From Bacteroidales bacterium (lineage in GTDB: Bacteria; Bacteroidota; Bacteroidia; Bacteroidales; VadinHA17), in NCBI GenBank assembly GCA_017882245.1, contig JADGPV010000204.1:1-16267 (forward strand): a stretch of DNA of 16,267 nt, written 5' to 3'. Below are positions 7,180 through 13,478 of this stretch, piece after piece; the first letter of the stretch is position 1; every line of letters begins with the position of its first letter. The notes under the pieces are model-generated. The model saw only the letters and a list, made by a program, of their open reading frames with translations. It made no database searches and was not told where the DNA came from. The translations under genes and the position numbers were made by a program.

Positions 7180-9326
7180 GTTTTTGTCAATGCTGCAAGC
7201 ACTCTTTCAGGAGTGAATGGTACCGCGAACAACCGTGCTCCGGTAGCGTCAAAGATTGCATTACCTACAGCGGCTCCTATTGCAATTATGGCAGGTTCAC
7301 CTCCTCCCTGTGGTGCCTGGTCTTTCCTGTCAAGGATTACGCAATCAATCTTTGGCACCCACGAGAACCTGGGGATATTATAAGTGCTGAAATTCCTGTC
7401 AGAAATATTCCCCCCTTCAAATTTAAGCTCTTCTGAAAATGTATATCCAAGCGCCATGGTTATGCAGCCTTCCATCTGAATAAGTGCGCCCTGCGGATTG
7501 ACGCAGAGACCCATATCCTGGCTACAGGCCACCCTGATAACGCTGACTTTCCCTGTGCTCCTGTCCACCTTCACTTCGACAATCTCTGCCACCCAGGTAC
7601 CCGCATCGCTCCCGCAGGCTATTCCGATACCTCTTTCTGACGGGGTTTTCCCGGCGACATAGCCAAATTTCTCAGCTGCAGACTTAAGGCAGGCGATCAT
7701 CTTTTCATCCTTCAGGTTCCTGAGCCTGAATTCAAGCGGATCAATACCAGCAGACGAAGCCATTATGTCTATCTGTGTCTCACGTGCAAAAGTGTTGGTA
7801 TTATTGTTAGGAGCACGCCATGGCCCCGTGCCAAAAGGATGAACAGGATAGACAGACTTGTCCTCGCTGTAGCTTGTGACCTTTGTGTTGGGCACATCAT
7901 AGATTACATCTGCTCCTCTTGTACCGGCAAGATAGACGTGGTAATCCCACAGGGTGATCATCCCGTTTTTGTCAGTGCCTGAATTGACTTTGACAACGGC
8001 AGCCGAATGAAACATATCGAAGAAGAACTCCTCATCACGCGTCCATGTTACCATGACCGGTTTCCCTGTCATTCTGGCGAGCTTTGCGGCTTCAATGCCC
8101 TGCAGGTAAGCACCCTTCCCTCCAAAACCCCCTCCGACGAACGGGGTTATGACCCGTACATTTTCGCGCGGGATGCCAAGGTCTCTTGTGATGGCATCCT
8201 GCAGGCCGAAAGGCGACTGTGTCGAAGCCCAGACAGTAAGCTTGTCTCCCTCAAACCGGGCGAGAGCCGTATGTGTCTCAATGGGGGTATGTGCAAGATA
8301 AGGATCATGATATTCGTGTTCAAAAACCCTTTCACATTGTGCGCGGCCAGCTTCAATATCACCGGCGGTCCTGGAGACATTCGTCTTATACTTGCCTTTG
8401 TTGATATAATCAAAGAGCGTTTTGTCGCTGACCTTCATCTCATCAAATGAATAGTCGGCGTTTATCTGAACGATAGCCAGGTCAGCCAGGTCATGGTTCT
8501 CGCTCACCACTGCTATGAAATCGCCGTCACGCACCACCCTGACACCTTCTATCTTTTCCGCCCCTGATACATCAGCGGAGACCAGCTTTCCACCGTGTGA
8601 AGGAGGTCTTAATATCCGTGCAAACAACATTCCCGGGAGCTTCAGGTCACCGGCATATTTAGCCTTCCCGGTGACCTTGTCATAAGCATCGCTGTGCTTA
8701 AGGGGTTTGCCCACGTAGGTAAATTTGGTAAAATCCTTCACAGGGGGCTTTACTTCCATGTACTTCTCGAGTCTCTTTCCTTTGGCCAGTTGCGCATAGG
8801 TGACGCTGTTCTGAGGATTTTTTGTATCAGTTACTACACCCTCCTTCACCTCAAGCTGAGCTACCGGAACGCCCAGACGGGCTGATGCCATCTCTGTAAG
8901 AACAGCCCTGGCTTCCGCCGCGGCAGCCCTCATATTCGGCCCGAAGCTCCTGGTCGACAGTGAACCCCACGTGCCCATATCATAAGGACAGAGATCAGTG
9001 TCTCCCATTATCATTTTTACCTTCTCAAGCGGGACATCCAGCTCATCAGCCATCATCTGTGCAAGTGAAGTGATAACCCCCTGCCCCATTTCAATTTTTC
9101 CAGTGAAGCAGCTTACGGTACCGTCTTCCGCTATCTGAAGGAAAGCATTATAATCTTTGGTGAGAGATCTTGCCTGTTCTGCAGGCAATGCAAGAAGATC
9201 AAGCGCGTTCCAGGGCTGAAAGAAAATGAAGATCCCTCCGCCGAGGATTTTCACGAAGCTCCTTCTTTTCATACCCGATGATCCTTCAGCGGATGTTTTG
9301 TTTATTTTCCTGTCTGATTTTTTCAT
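7176..9326 (-). CDS. periplasmic molybdenum hydroxylase large subunit (IorB-like, xanthine dehydrogenase family)
   Basis: A 716-residue molybdopterin-binding subunit of the xanthine oxidase family, closest in layout to isoquinoline 1-oxidoreductase or nicotinate dehydrogenase large subunits. Seen: a Tat-type signal with twin Arg 21-22 in K-R-R-S-F-V-K followed by a hydrophobic stretch, M-G-Q-G-V (81-84 region), T-G-K-A-K-Y-A-G-D (from 219), the cofactor-binding V-G-G-G-F-G-G-K (397-404) and the G-G-G-E-P motif with the catalytic Glu677. I chose ATG 9326, which has a GGAGGG site seven bases upstream and lies two bases after the small-subunit stop. A longer in-frame start at 9398 would overlap that gene and bury the Tat signal. 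The substrate is probably an N-heterocycle or aldehyde but cannot be assigned. No FAD subunit is encoded nearby. Confidence 0.92.
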   Translation of the reverse strand: MKKSDRKINKTSAEGSSGMKRRSFVKILGGGIFIFFQPWNALDLLALPAEQARSLTKDYNAFLQIAEDGTVSCFTGKIEMGQGVITSLAQMMADELDVPLEKVKMIMGDTDLCPYDMGTWGSLSTRSFGPNMRAAAAEARAVLTEMASARLGVPVAQLEVKEGVVTDTKNPQNSVTYAQLAKGKRLEKYMEVKPPVKDFTKFTYVGKPLKHSDAYDKVTGKAKYAGDLKLPGMLFARILRPPSHGGKLVSADVSGAEKIEGVRVVRDGDFIAVVSENHDLADLAIVQINADYSFDEMKVSDKTLFDYINKGKYKTNVSRTAGDIEAGRAQCERVFEHEYHDPYLAHTPIETHTALARFEGDKLTVWASTQSPFGLQDAITRDLGIPRENVRVITPFVGGGFGGKGAYLQGIEAAKLARMTGKPVMVTWTRDEEFFFDMFHSAAVVKVNSGTDKNGMITLWDYHVYLAGTRGADVIYDVPNTKVTSYSEDKSVYPVHPFGTGPWRAPNNNTNTFARETQIDIMASSAGIDPLEFRLRNLKDEKMIACLKSAAEKFGYVAGKTPSERGIGIACGSDAGTWVAEIVEVKVDRSTGKVSVIRVACSQDMGLCVNPQGALIQMEGCITMALGYTFSEELKFEGGNISDRNFSTYNIPRFSWVPKIDCVILDRKDQAPQGGGEPAIIAIGAAVGNAIFDATGARLFAVPFTPERVLAALTKT

Positions 9327-9328
9327 GG

Positions 9329-9805
9329 CTACTTCCCTCCTTTCATTACTCTGGCTGCATCGCCTACTGCATCTATGATACGGGTATGTGCCCCGCACCT
9401 GCAGAGGTTGTCTTCGAGGCCATCTATAATCTCCTGCCGTGTAGGTGCATTATTTTTCTTGAGCAAAGCGACAGCGGTCAGTATCATTCCTGGGGTGCAG
9501 TAACCGCATTGCAGGGCATCGTGGTCGACAAACGCCTGCTGGACAGGATGCAGTTTACCATCCTCTGCAAGGCCCTCGATGGTAACGACACTCTTGCCGG
9601 CCACCTCGCTGACAGGCAGCATACATGACCTTGCAGCCTCGTTATCGATCAGAACCGTACAGGCTCCGCAGAAGCCTATTCCGCAGCCGTACTTGGTTCC
9701 GGTAAGTCCGAAACGGTTTCTCAGTACCCAGAGGAGAATCTGATTAGGGTCTGTAACCAGTTCCGTTTCCTTGTTGTTCAGTTTGAACCGGATTGTTTCT
9801 TCCAT
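9329..9805 (-). CDS. [2Fe-2S] small subunit of the molybdenum hydroxylase (IorA/CoxS-like)
   Basis: A 158-residue two-cluster iron-sulfur subunit of full family length. The N-terminal ferredoxin domain has C41, C46, C49 and C61, and the C-terminal four-helix domain has C100, C103, C135 and C137 (C-x-x-C and C-R-C), together ligating two [2Fe-2S] clusters. It passes electrons from the molybdenum centre to an outside acceptor. It has no Tat signal, so it is probably exported by hitchhiking with the Tat-tagged large subunit, as known for similar enzymes. Its start lies inside the end of the mocA-like gene (28-nt overlap), and the large-subunit gene follows after two bases. Confidence 0.95.
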   Translation of the reverse strand: MEETIRFKLNNKETELVTDPNQILLWVLRNRFGLTGTKYGCGIGFCGACTVLIDNEAARSCMLPVSEVAGKSVVTIEGLAEDGKLHPVQQAFVDHDALQCGYCTPGMILTAVALLKKNNAPTRQEIIDGLEDNLCRCGAHTRIIDAVGDAARVMKGGK

Positions 9806-10401
9806 GTCTGATGTGTCTTGTTTATTTCACAAAAGTAATCTTCCTGTGTATCAATATCCTTTAAAATTGACTCATTTTCAGTTTCAATTTCCAGCAGGTC
9901 ATCGGGATGTTTTCTCAGAAGTCCTCTCAGTCCGTCAGGCTCATCAAGGCTGAGTATCTCCTCTCTGTATTTATTCTCGATAAGGGTCGGATGTCCGCGT
10001 TTTCCATTACATACAGGAATCACAATACCCTTTCCTGATCTGTAATAAGCTTCAATAACAAGGTTCATAACGGATGGCTCTGCCATTGGCTGATCGCCAA
10101 GGAATACCATTGCAGCACGGAAGTCCGGAGGCAGGAATTCAAATCCGCATTTCACTGAAGACAGCATTCCTTGCTTATAGTAGTCATTATAACAATGCAT
10201 TACAGGATATTTGTCAATCACTTCCATAATTTCCATTTTGTTGGCGCCGAACACAATCACCGCTTTTTCGACATCGGATTTAAGAACATTTTCTACCACC
10301 TTTTCTATGATAGTCATTCCCTTATAAGGCAGTATCATTTTCGGCGAGCCCATTCTCTTTGACTCTCCGGCGGCCAGAATTATAGCCCAGATCCCTTTCA
10401 T
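9778..10401 (-). CDS. mocA: molybdenum cofactor cytidylyltransferase-like protein (MocA family)
   Basis: A 207-residue nucleotidyltransferase with the MobA/MocA N-terminal signature L-A-A-G-E-S-K-R-M-G-S-P-K (9-21), a G-D-Q-P metal-binding motif (102-105) and G-K-R-G-H-P (around 134-139), which is typical of the family. MocA joins CMP to molybdopterin to make the cytosine dinucleotide form used by xanthine-oxidase-family enzymes; MobA would make the guanine form. Position between xdhC and the hydroxylase subunits favours MocA. Base specificity was not proven from residues. The start overlaps the xdhC stop as ATGA, and the tail overlaps the next gene by 28 nt. Confidence 0.82.
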   Translation of the reverse strand: MKGIWAIILAAGESKRMGSPKMILPYKGMTIIEKVVENVLKSDVEKAVIVFGANKMEIMEVIDKYPVMHCYNDYYKQGMLSSVKCGFEFLPPDFRAAMVFLGDQPMAEPSVMNLVIEAYYRSGKGIVIPVCNGKRGHPTLIENKYREEILSLDEPDGLRGLLRKHPDDLLEIETENESILKDIDTQEDYFCEINKTHQTWKKQSGSN

Positions 10402-11471
10402 CTTTTGTCTTTCGTCTTTTGTCTTGCCTCTACCAGTTGTGCCGCTATGCTCACCGCTATCTCCTCTATCGTCTTTGATCCAATCTCAAGTCCGATAGGA
10501 GTGCATATTTCCTGCCACTGTGCTTCTGTGGCCCAATTGTTCCTTATGAATTCCTTGTGCATCTTTGCCACCTTGCTTTTGCTTCCCATCATGCCGACGT
10601 ATGCAGCTGCAGAGCCTATGCACGTTTTCAGGGCTTCGGCATCATGGTCATGACCGCGCGTTACGATTGCAATATACGCACTGTCATCCTTCTGTATCTT
10701 CGTCATTGCTTCTCCAATATCCTCTATGATAATATGATCGGCATCAGGCAGGTTTTCAGGATTTGCATACTCCTTCCGGTCGTCGATTACTGTCACCTCA
10801 AAATCAAGCAGTCTTCCGAGATGTGATAATGCCCTTCCGATATGTCCGGCACCGGCGATCACTAGCCTTGGAAGAGGGAAAACCGGCTCAAGAAAAAATC
10901 TGGTTGATTGCTTCTCTCCCGGAACAGGGAGGTCAAGCTCTCTGTATCCCATGGTGCCCGGAGACGAAAGAATACTTTCAACCTCATGTTTAATTCGTTC
11001 CTTAAAATGATCCGGAAGCTGGATATCCGACCCGGCGGTGACCCAGTAGCGTCTGATCATGACATGAGGCTCTCCCCATTCAATAACTTTAGTTACCAGC
11101 ACCCCCGGGCGTGCAGATGCCAGTGAATCCTTCATCTCATGAAAAATTGAGAGGCTGCTGAGGGGATCTCCGTCCACGAGTACAGAAATAGTACCGCCGC
11201 AGACTGCAGCCCCCTTGTCTGTGATATCGTTGTCCAGTGAAAAGTGCAGGTATGCGGATTCCTTTGTCAATGAGCATTTGCCTGCATATTCCTGCACTTT
11301 GCTTTCAACTATCCCGCCTCCCACTGTGCCGGCTATCAGGGAATTGTTTATAAATAACGCCGAGCTTCCGGGTTTCTGGGGAGTTGAACCCATGGTGCCG
11401 GTGACAGTGGCAAGGACAAGTCCCTGTGGCTGTTGTGCTGTTTCTGTGATCCGGGAATAAACGTTTTTCAT
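10398..11471 (-). CDS. xdhC: XdhC/CoxI family molybdenum hydroxylase maturation factor
   Basis: A 357-residue protein with an N-terminal XdhC/CoxI domain (T-G-T-M-G-S-T-P-Q-K-P-G at about 24-35, G-T-V-G-G-G-I-V-E at 48-56, A-A-V-C-G-G at 88-93) and a C-terminal Rossmann-like domain with G-A-G-H-I-G (207-212) and a V-I-D-D-R strand end. XdhC proteins bind the molybdenum cofactor, support its sulfuration and deliver it to the apo-enzyme. It is the first gene of the operon xdhC-mocA-small subunit-large subunit. The last codons (K-T-K-D-K-R) are built from a 7-bp repeat that runs into the mocA start. Confidence 0.92.
   Translation of the reverse strand: MKNVYSRITETAQQPQGLVLATVTGTMGSTPQKPGSSALFINNSLIAGTVGGGIVESKVQEYAGKCSLTKESAYLHFSLDNDITDKGAAVCGGTISVLVDGDPLSSLSIFHEMKDSLASARPGVLVTKVIEWGEPHVMIRRYWVTAGSDIQLPDHFKERIKHEVESILSSPGTMGYRELDLPVPGEKQSTRFFLEPVFPLPRLVIAGAGHIGRALSHLGRLLDFEVTVIDDRKEYANPENLPDADHIIIEDIGEAMTKIQKDDSAYIAIVTRGHDHDAEALKTCIGSAAAYVGMMGSKSKVAKMHKEFIRNNWATEAQWQEICTPIGLEIGSKTIEEIAVSIAAQLVEARQKTKDKR
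10401..10421. repeat. three tandem 7-bp units (TCTTTYG) at the xdhC-mocA junction
   Basis: TCTTTTG, TCTTTCG, TCTTTTG in a row. Read on the - strand, this A-rich tract encodes the end of XdhC and forms the region directly upstream of, and touching, the mocA start codon (10399-10401). Confidence 0.8.
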
Positions 11472-11500
11472 AGGTCTGTTTGTACGGGAAACCGTAAAAA

Positions 11501-11508
11501 CAAATTTA
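11501..11508 (-). promoter_or_regulatory. candidate -7 element of the xdhC operon
   Basis: On the - strand this reads TAAATTTG (TAnnTTTG), 30 nt upstream of the xdhC start. A small hairpin TACGG/CCGTA (11483-11496) would then sit at the very 5' end of the message. No -33 TTG is obvious. Confidence 0.5.
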
Positions 11509-11513
11509 TTTAT

Positions 11514-11543
11514 TTTGATGATAAAAAAAATGAATTAATTTTG
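11514..11543 (+). promoter_or_regulatory. promoter of tRNA-Asp
   Basis: TTTG at 11514-11517, an 18-bp spacer and TAATTTTG at 11536-11543 give a near-consensus Bacteroidota promoter. The tRNA begins 11 bases after the -7 element. It lies back to back with the xdhC promoter element. Confidence 0.75.
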
Positions 11544-11553
11544 CCTCGCTTTT

Positions 11554-11628
11554 GGTGCGGTAGTTCAGTTTGGTTAGAATAACGGCCTGTCACGCCGTGG
11601 GTCGCGGGTTCGAGTCCCGTCCGCACCG
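11554..11628 (+). tRNA. tRNA-Asp (anticodon GTC)
   Basis: A full cloverleaf can be drawn: acceptor stem GGTGCGG / CCGCACC, a four-pair D arm, anticodon stem ACGGC / GCCGT enclosing CTGTCAC with the GTC anticodon at 11589-11591, and a T arm with the GTTCGAGTC core. The discriminator base is G, the Asp identity base. CCA is not encoded: the acceptor is followed by GCAAG. The discriminator G is also the first base of a 16-bp inverted repeat. Confidence 0.97.
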
Positions 11629-11640
11629 CAAGAAAAACAA

Positions 11641-11668
11641 AAAGCCGTCCGCCAAAGTGGGCGGCTTT
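11641..11668 (+). terminator. intrinsic terminator of tRNA-Asp
   Basis: AAAGCCGTCC pairs with GGGCGGCTTT (ten pairs, one G-U) around a short loop, then TTTAGTATTTT follows. It starts 12 bases after the tRNA end. It competes with the outer 16-bp arm for three A residues. Confidence 0.8.
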
Positions 11669-11729
11669 AGTATTTTAATATGAAGGCGATGGCAGCTTGC
11701 TGGCAGGAGCTGGCATATTAAAATACGTG

Positions 11730-11759
11730 AAATGATGCTTTTGTATCATTTTTGTTTTT
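11730..11759 (+). terminator. second terminator-like hairpin, U-rich
   Basis: AAATGATGC/GTATCATTT with a TTTT loop, followed by TTGTTTTT. It could catch read-through from the tRNA, and it is also the third inner stem of the nested inverted repeat. Confidence 0.5.
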
Positions 11760-11792
11760 CTTGCTCAGGTAACACGTGGAGGAGAAGGCCCG

Positions 11793-11812
11793 CCCCGACC
11801 GAATTGTCGGGG
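11793..11812. repeat. small inverted repeat
   Basis: Perfect 7-bp stem CCCCGAC/GTCGGGG with a 6-nt loop and no T-run. It lies between the nested repeat and the terminator of the secreted-protein gene. Function unknown. Confidence 0.6.
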
Positions 11813-11821
11813 CCAGACAAC

Positions 11822-11853
11822 AAAAAGGGCCCCCGGAGCTGCTGACCGAGGGC
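11822..11853 (-). terminator. intrinsic terminator of the small secreted-protein gene
   Basis: On the - strand GCCCTCGG pairs with CCGGGGGC (eight pairs including one U-G) and is followed by CCTTTTTG. It begins about 25 nt after the stop codon of the gene ending at 11879. Confidence 0.75.
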
Positions 11854-11878
11854 TTCGATACATCGTAGAATTAAAATA

Positions 11879-12289
11879 CTACTGCACTACCCAATCGGTG
11901 TATTTTGAAGTGTATGCGCCTAATTTTGCTAATTCGTCTGTAACAGTCTTCATTTTAGCCGATGCAGCTATTCCTAAATCATTTAATTCACCCTCTGGTT
12001 TAAAGAACTTGTCCCTGCCTGCCTCAGATTCCCAAACCATAAATACCCCAAAGCAATCTTTACATTCACCACGGATTCCTTTTACTAGATAAGCCTTACA
12101 TTCATAATTCTTTTCTTGTTCAGGGACTAGCTTATTTTTCCAAAAATCTAAGAATTGATCCATAGTAATATTTGGGTTAAGCGTTACAGTAAGAACATGA
12201 AAACCCACAAAGTTTCCTTTTTTAAAATTTTGACCATAAGTGGTTACTGCCACCAAGGTCAGGACGGTAATTAGAATTAGTTTTTTCAT
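11879..12289 (-). CDS. small secreted protein of unknown function, possible dimeric alpha-beta barrel fold
   Basis: A 136-residue protein with a typical signal peptide (1-20: K-K, hydrophobic core, T-Y-G-Q cleavage region). The mature part starts with a strand (G-F-H-V-L-T-V-T-L), a helix containing F-L-D-F-W-K-N-K-L-V-P, a second strand region with three Cys (C-K-A-Y, G-E-C-K-D-C), then V-F-M-V-W-E-S-E-A-G-R-D-K-F-F. That strand-helix-strand pattern with a W-E-S and following helix resembles NIPSNAP/ABM-like ferredoxin-fold proteins, but the match is structural guesswork. It has its own promoter and terminator and is more AT-rich than the genes left of the tRNA. Confidence 0.75.
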   Translation of the reverse strand: MKKLILITVLTLVAVTTYGQNFKKGNFVGFHVLTVTLNPNITMDQFLDFWKNKLVPEQEKNYECKAYLVKGIRGECKDCFGVFMVWESEAGRDKFFKPEGELNDLGIAASAKMKTVTDELAKLGAYTSKYTDWVVQ

Positions 12290-12344
12290 AATACTGAAAT
12301 TAAAAGGTTACAAAGATTTTATCTATCCAAGCAGTCATATTTAT

Positions 12345-12375
12345 CAAAGGTACACCTTGTTTAAGCCGAAGTCAA
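12345..12375 (-). promoter_or_regulatory. promoter of the small secreted-protein gene
   Basis: On the - strand: TTG (12375-12373), a 20-bp spacer, then TACCTTTG (12352-12345), which fits the Bacteroidota promoter form. The leader to the ATG at 12289 would be about 50 nt. The glucosaminidase gene has the same -7 octamer and spacing. Confidence 0.65.
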
Positions 12376-12517
12376 GTTTATTATGACATCTAATTTAATA
12401 TACAAAGTTCGACCTAAGTTTAATAACAGACTGTTCTATGCGTCCCAAAGATTGTTCTCTGTGTGCCAAAATGTGACAGATTCTGATGAGCCATATAACT
12501 CACAATGACTCTGATTA

Positions 12518-12562
12518 CAGACCCGGCTCTGCGCCGGGAAAGAGCACCAGGTCTCTGATCGG
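12518..12562. repeat. dispersed 45-bp repeat A, copy 1
   Basis: It matches 13757-13801 at 42 of 45 positions in the same orientation, with no gaps. It contains a CCCGGC/GCCGGG hairpin (5-nt loop) and an outer pairing CAGACC with GGTCTCTG that leaves a two-base bulge. Confidence 0.85.
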
Positions 12563-12630
12563 CAACATGACACCGGAGCGTGATGCTGTTGCGCCACAAA
12601 CCCGGGTTGTCTCACACGGGATTGTTGATT

Positions 12631-12696
12631 CCTCCCCTGCAAGCTGGCCCCTTCGCTAAAATAGCCCATCGGGCTATTTATTAACGCTCGGTCCTC
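12631..12696. repeat. dispersed repeat B, copy 2 (terminator-like hairpin)
   Basis: Homologous to 4178-4242. The hairpin here is AAATAGCCC / GGGCTATTT with a 3-nt loop (12659-12679). Relative to copy 1, the fourth pair is T-A instead of A-T. It lies about 100 bp downstream of the glucosaminidase stop and could terminate that transcript. Confidence 0.75.
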
Positions 12697-12796
12697 ATCC
12701 GGCATCAAGAAGAAGCTGGACTTGATTCTTAGATTGAAAAGGATCGGTTTGAGATTTTTTGGAAGGATAGACAAGAAAGTAAGAATAAAACTGTCT

Positions 12797-13348
12797 TCAT
12801 GTCATATCCTTTTGTGCCATTTCCACTAACTTAGAAACATAGCGGGGATCTACTGCATAGTGAACACATTTTAAAAACACTAAATAAAAGGCATCATCAT
12901 TACTCTCTCCTATTCTATATCCTCGTGATAAATACCATTCTTGCCATAGTGCATAATCTATAACAGATTCAGACCAATGAGAATACTGTGCATGCTCTTT
13001 ATATGTTCCTGTTGCAACAGTTGCTCTGGATTTAGGAAACCTCATGCCAAAACAGTTATTTCCATTTAAAAAAATATCAGAAGTAAAATATCCTGTTTCA
13101 AGCTGGGATTGGAAAAAAACCATATCCGGATATTTTATCCGTTCATAATAAATGCATTTTTTCAATAAATCTTCACTGAATGGCAGGTCCTTAATCAGGA
13201 AATAAAAGAACTCTCTTTCAGTTTGAAATCTCATTTCTTCTGTCATTACAGGATTCCCGCCCGGAACTTTATAGGAACTAAGCAAAAATATTAAGCATAA
13301 AAGAATGATTCGTATGACAGAATTAAATTTTACCCGATTGTAATTCAT
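12797..13348 (-). CDS. glucosaminidase (GH73/Bax-like) domain protein, exported
   Basis: A 183-residue protein with an N-terminal hydrophobic export segment (about 10-26, signal peptide or anchor) and a compact peptidoglycan-hydrolase domain. F-F-Q-S-Q-L-E-T-G-Y-F (78-88, Glu84 the likely general acid), N-N-C-F-G-M (97-102) and A-Q-Y-S-H-W-x-x-S-V-x-D-Y (120-132) follow the GH73/Bax order A-x-x-A-L-E-T-G, N-N-L-F-G and Y-x-x-w-x-x-S-i-x-D-y. Such enzymes cut the glycan strand at N-acetylglucosamine. There is no LysM, SPOR or other wall-binding domain. The gene stands alone between two repeat-bearing spacers, with its own promoter. Confidence 0.82.
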   Translation of the reverse strand: MNYNRVKFNSVIRIILLCLIFLLSSYKVPGGNPVMTEEMRFQTEREFFYFLIKDLPFSEDLLKKCIYYERIKYPDMVFFQSQLETGYFTSDIFLNGNNCFGMRFPKSRATVATGTYKEHAQYSHWSESVIDYALWQEWYLSRGYRIGESNDDAFYLVFLKCVHYAVDPRYVSKLVEMAQKDMT

Positions 13349-13440
13349 ATCTCAAATCCTTTCTTTAGTACGACAATTCAAGTCAAACCTGGAGGAAAAT
13401 GATATAATGTCTTCATGGAAAATTGTTTCATCAACCATAT

Positions 13441-13471
13441 CAAAGGTAATGCATAAGCATACTCCGTACAA
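13441..13471 (-). promoter_or_regulatory. promoter of the glucosaminidase gene
   Basis: On the - strand: TTG (13471-13469), a 20-bp spacer and TACCTTTG (13448-13441). The leader is about 90 nt. The -33 element lies inside the palindrome TACAAGCTTGTA. Confidence 0.6.
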
Positions 13472-13478
13472 GCTTGTA
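13467..13478. promoter_or_regulatory. 12-bp perfect palindrome, possible operator
   Basis: TACAAGCTTGTA overlaps the -33 element of the glucosaminidase promoter, where a bound dimer would block polymerase. No regulator gene is nearby, so the role is inference. Confidence 0.35.

Larger units (their letters stand above)
11628..11764. repeat. nested inverted repeats able to form a four-way junction, downstream of tRNA-Asp
   Basis: The outer arms are a perfect 16-bp inverted repeat, GCAAGAAAAACAAAAA (11628-11643) and its exact complement (11749-11764). Inside lie three more stems. Stem 1 is GCCGTCC/GGGCGGC (11644-11665). Stem 2 is a perfect 13-bp GTATTTTAATATG/CATATTAAAATAC (11670-11682 and 11714-11726) with an inner CAGCT/AGCTG stem. 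Stem 3 is AAATGATGC/GTATCATTT (11730-11751). Little sequence is left unpaired at the junction. It may be a structured RNA trailer, a set of stacked terminators or a small mobile repeat; the sequence does not decide. Confidence 0.8.
12290..12796. other. 507-bp non-coding spacer with repeats
   Basis: The spacer holds the promoter of the secreted-protein gene (12345-12375), repeat A copy 1 (12518-12562), the 8-bp self-complementary ACCCGGGT (about 12599-12606) and repeat B copy 2 (12631-12696). A 112-codon frame on the - strand runs through the repeats but has no recognisable protein features, so I do not call it a gene. Confidence 0.7.

Noticed and set aside
8007..8450. A 147-codon + strand frame inside the molybdenum hydroxylase gene
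   Set aside because: It is an antisense shadow of a strongly conserved coding region, with no start signal or recognisable product.
9327..9398. Upstream start extending the hydroxylase large subunit by 24 residues
   Set aside because: The extension overlaps the small-subunit gene, reads as Arg/Cys-rich non-conserved sequence, and pushes the Tat signal inward; ATG 9326 has a good GGAGGG site.
11472..11553. Molybdenum-cofactor riboswitch upstream of xdhC
   Set aside because: The leader would be only about 25 nt and holds at most one 5-bp hairpin, far too small for the known Moco RNA motif.
12436..12774. A 112-codon open frame on the - strand in the repeat-rich spacer
   Set aside because: It runs across repeat A and repeat B, has no protein-like motifs or export signal, and its composition is that of the repeats; the matching DNA elsewhere is not in a frame.
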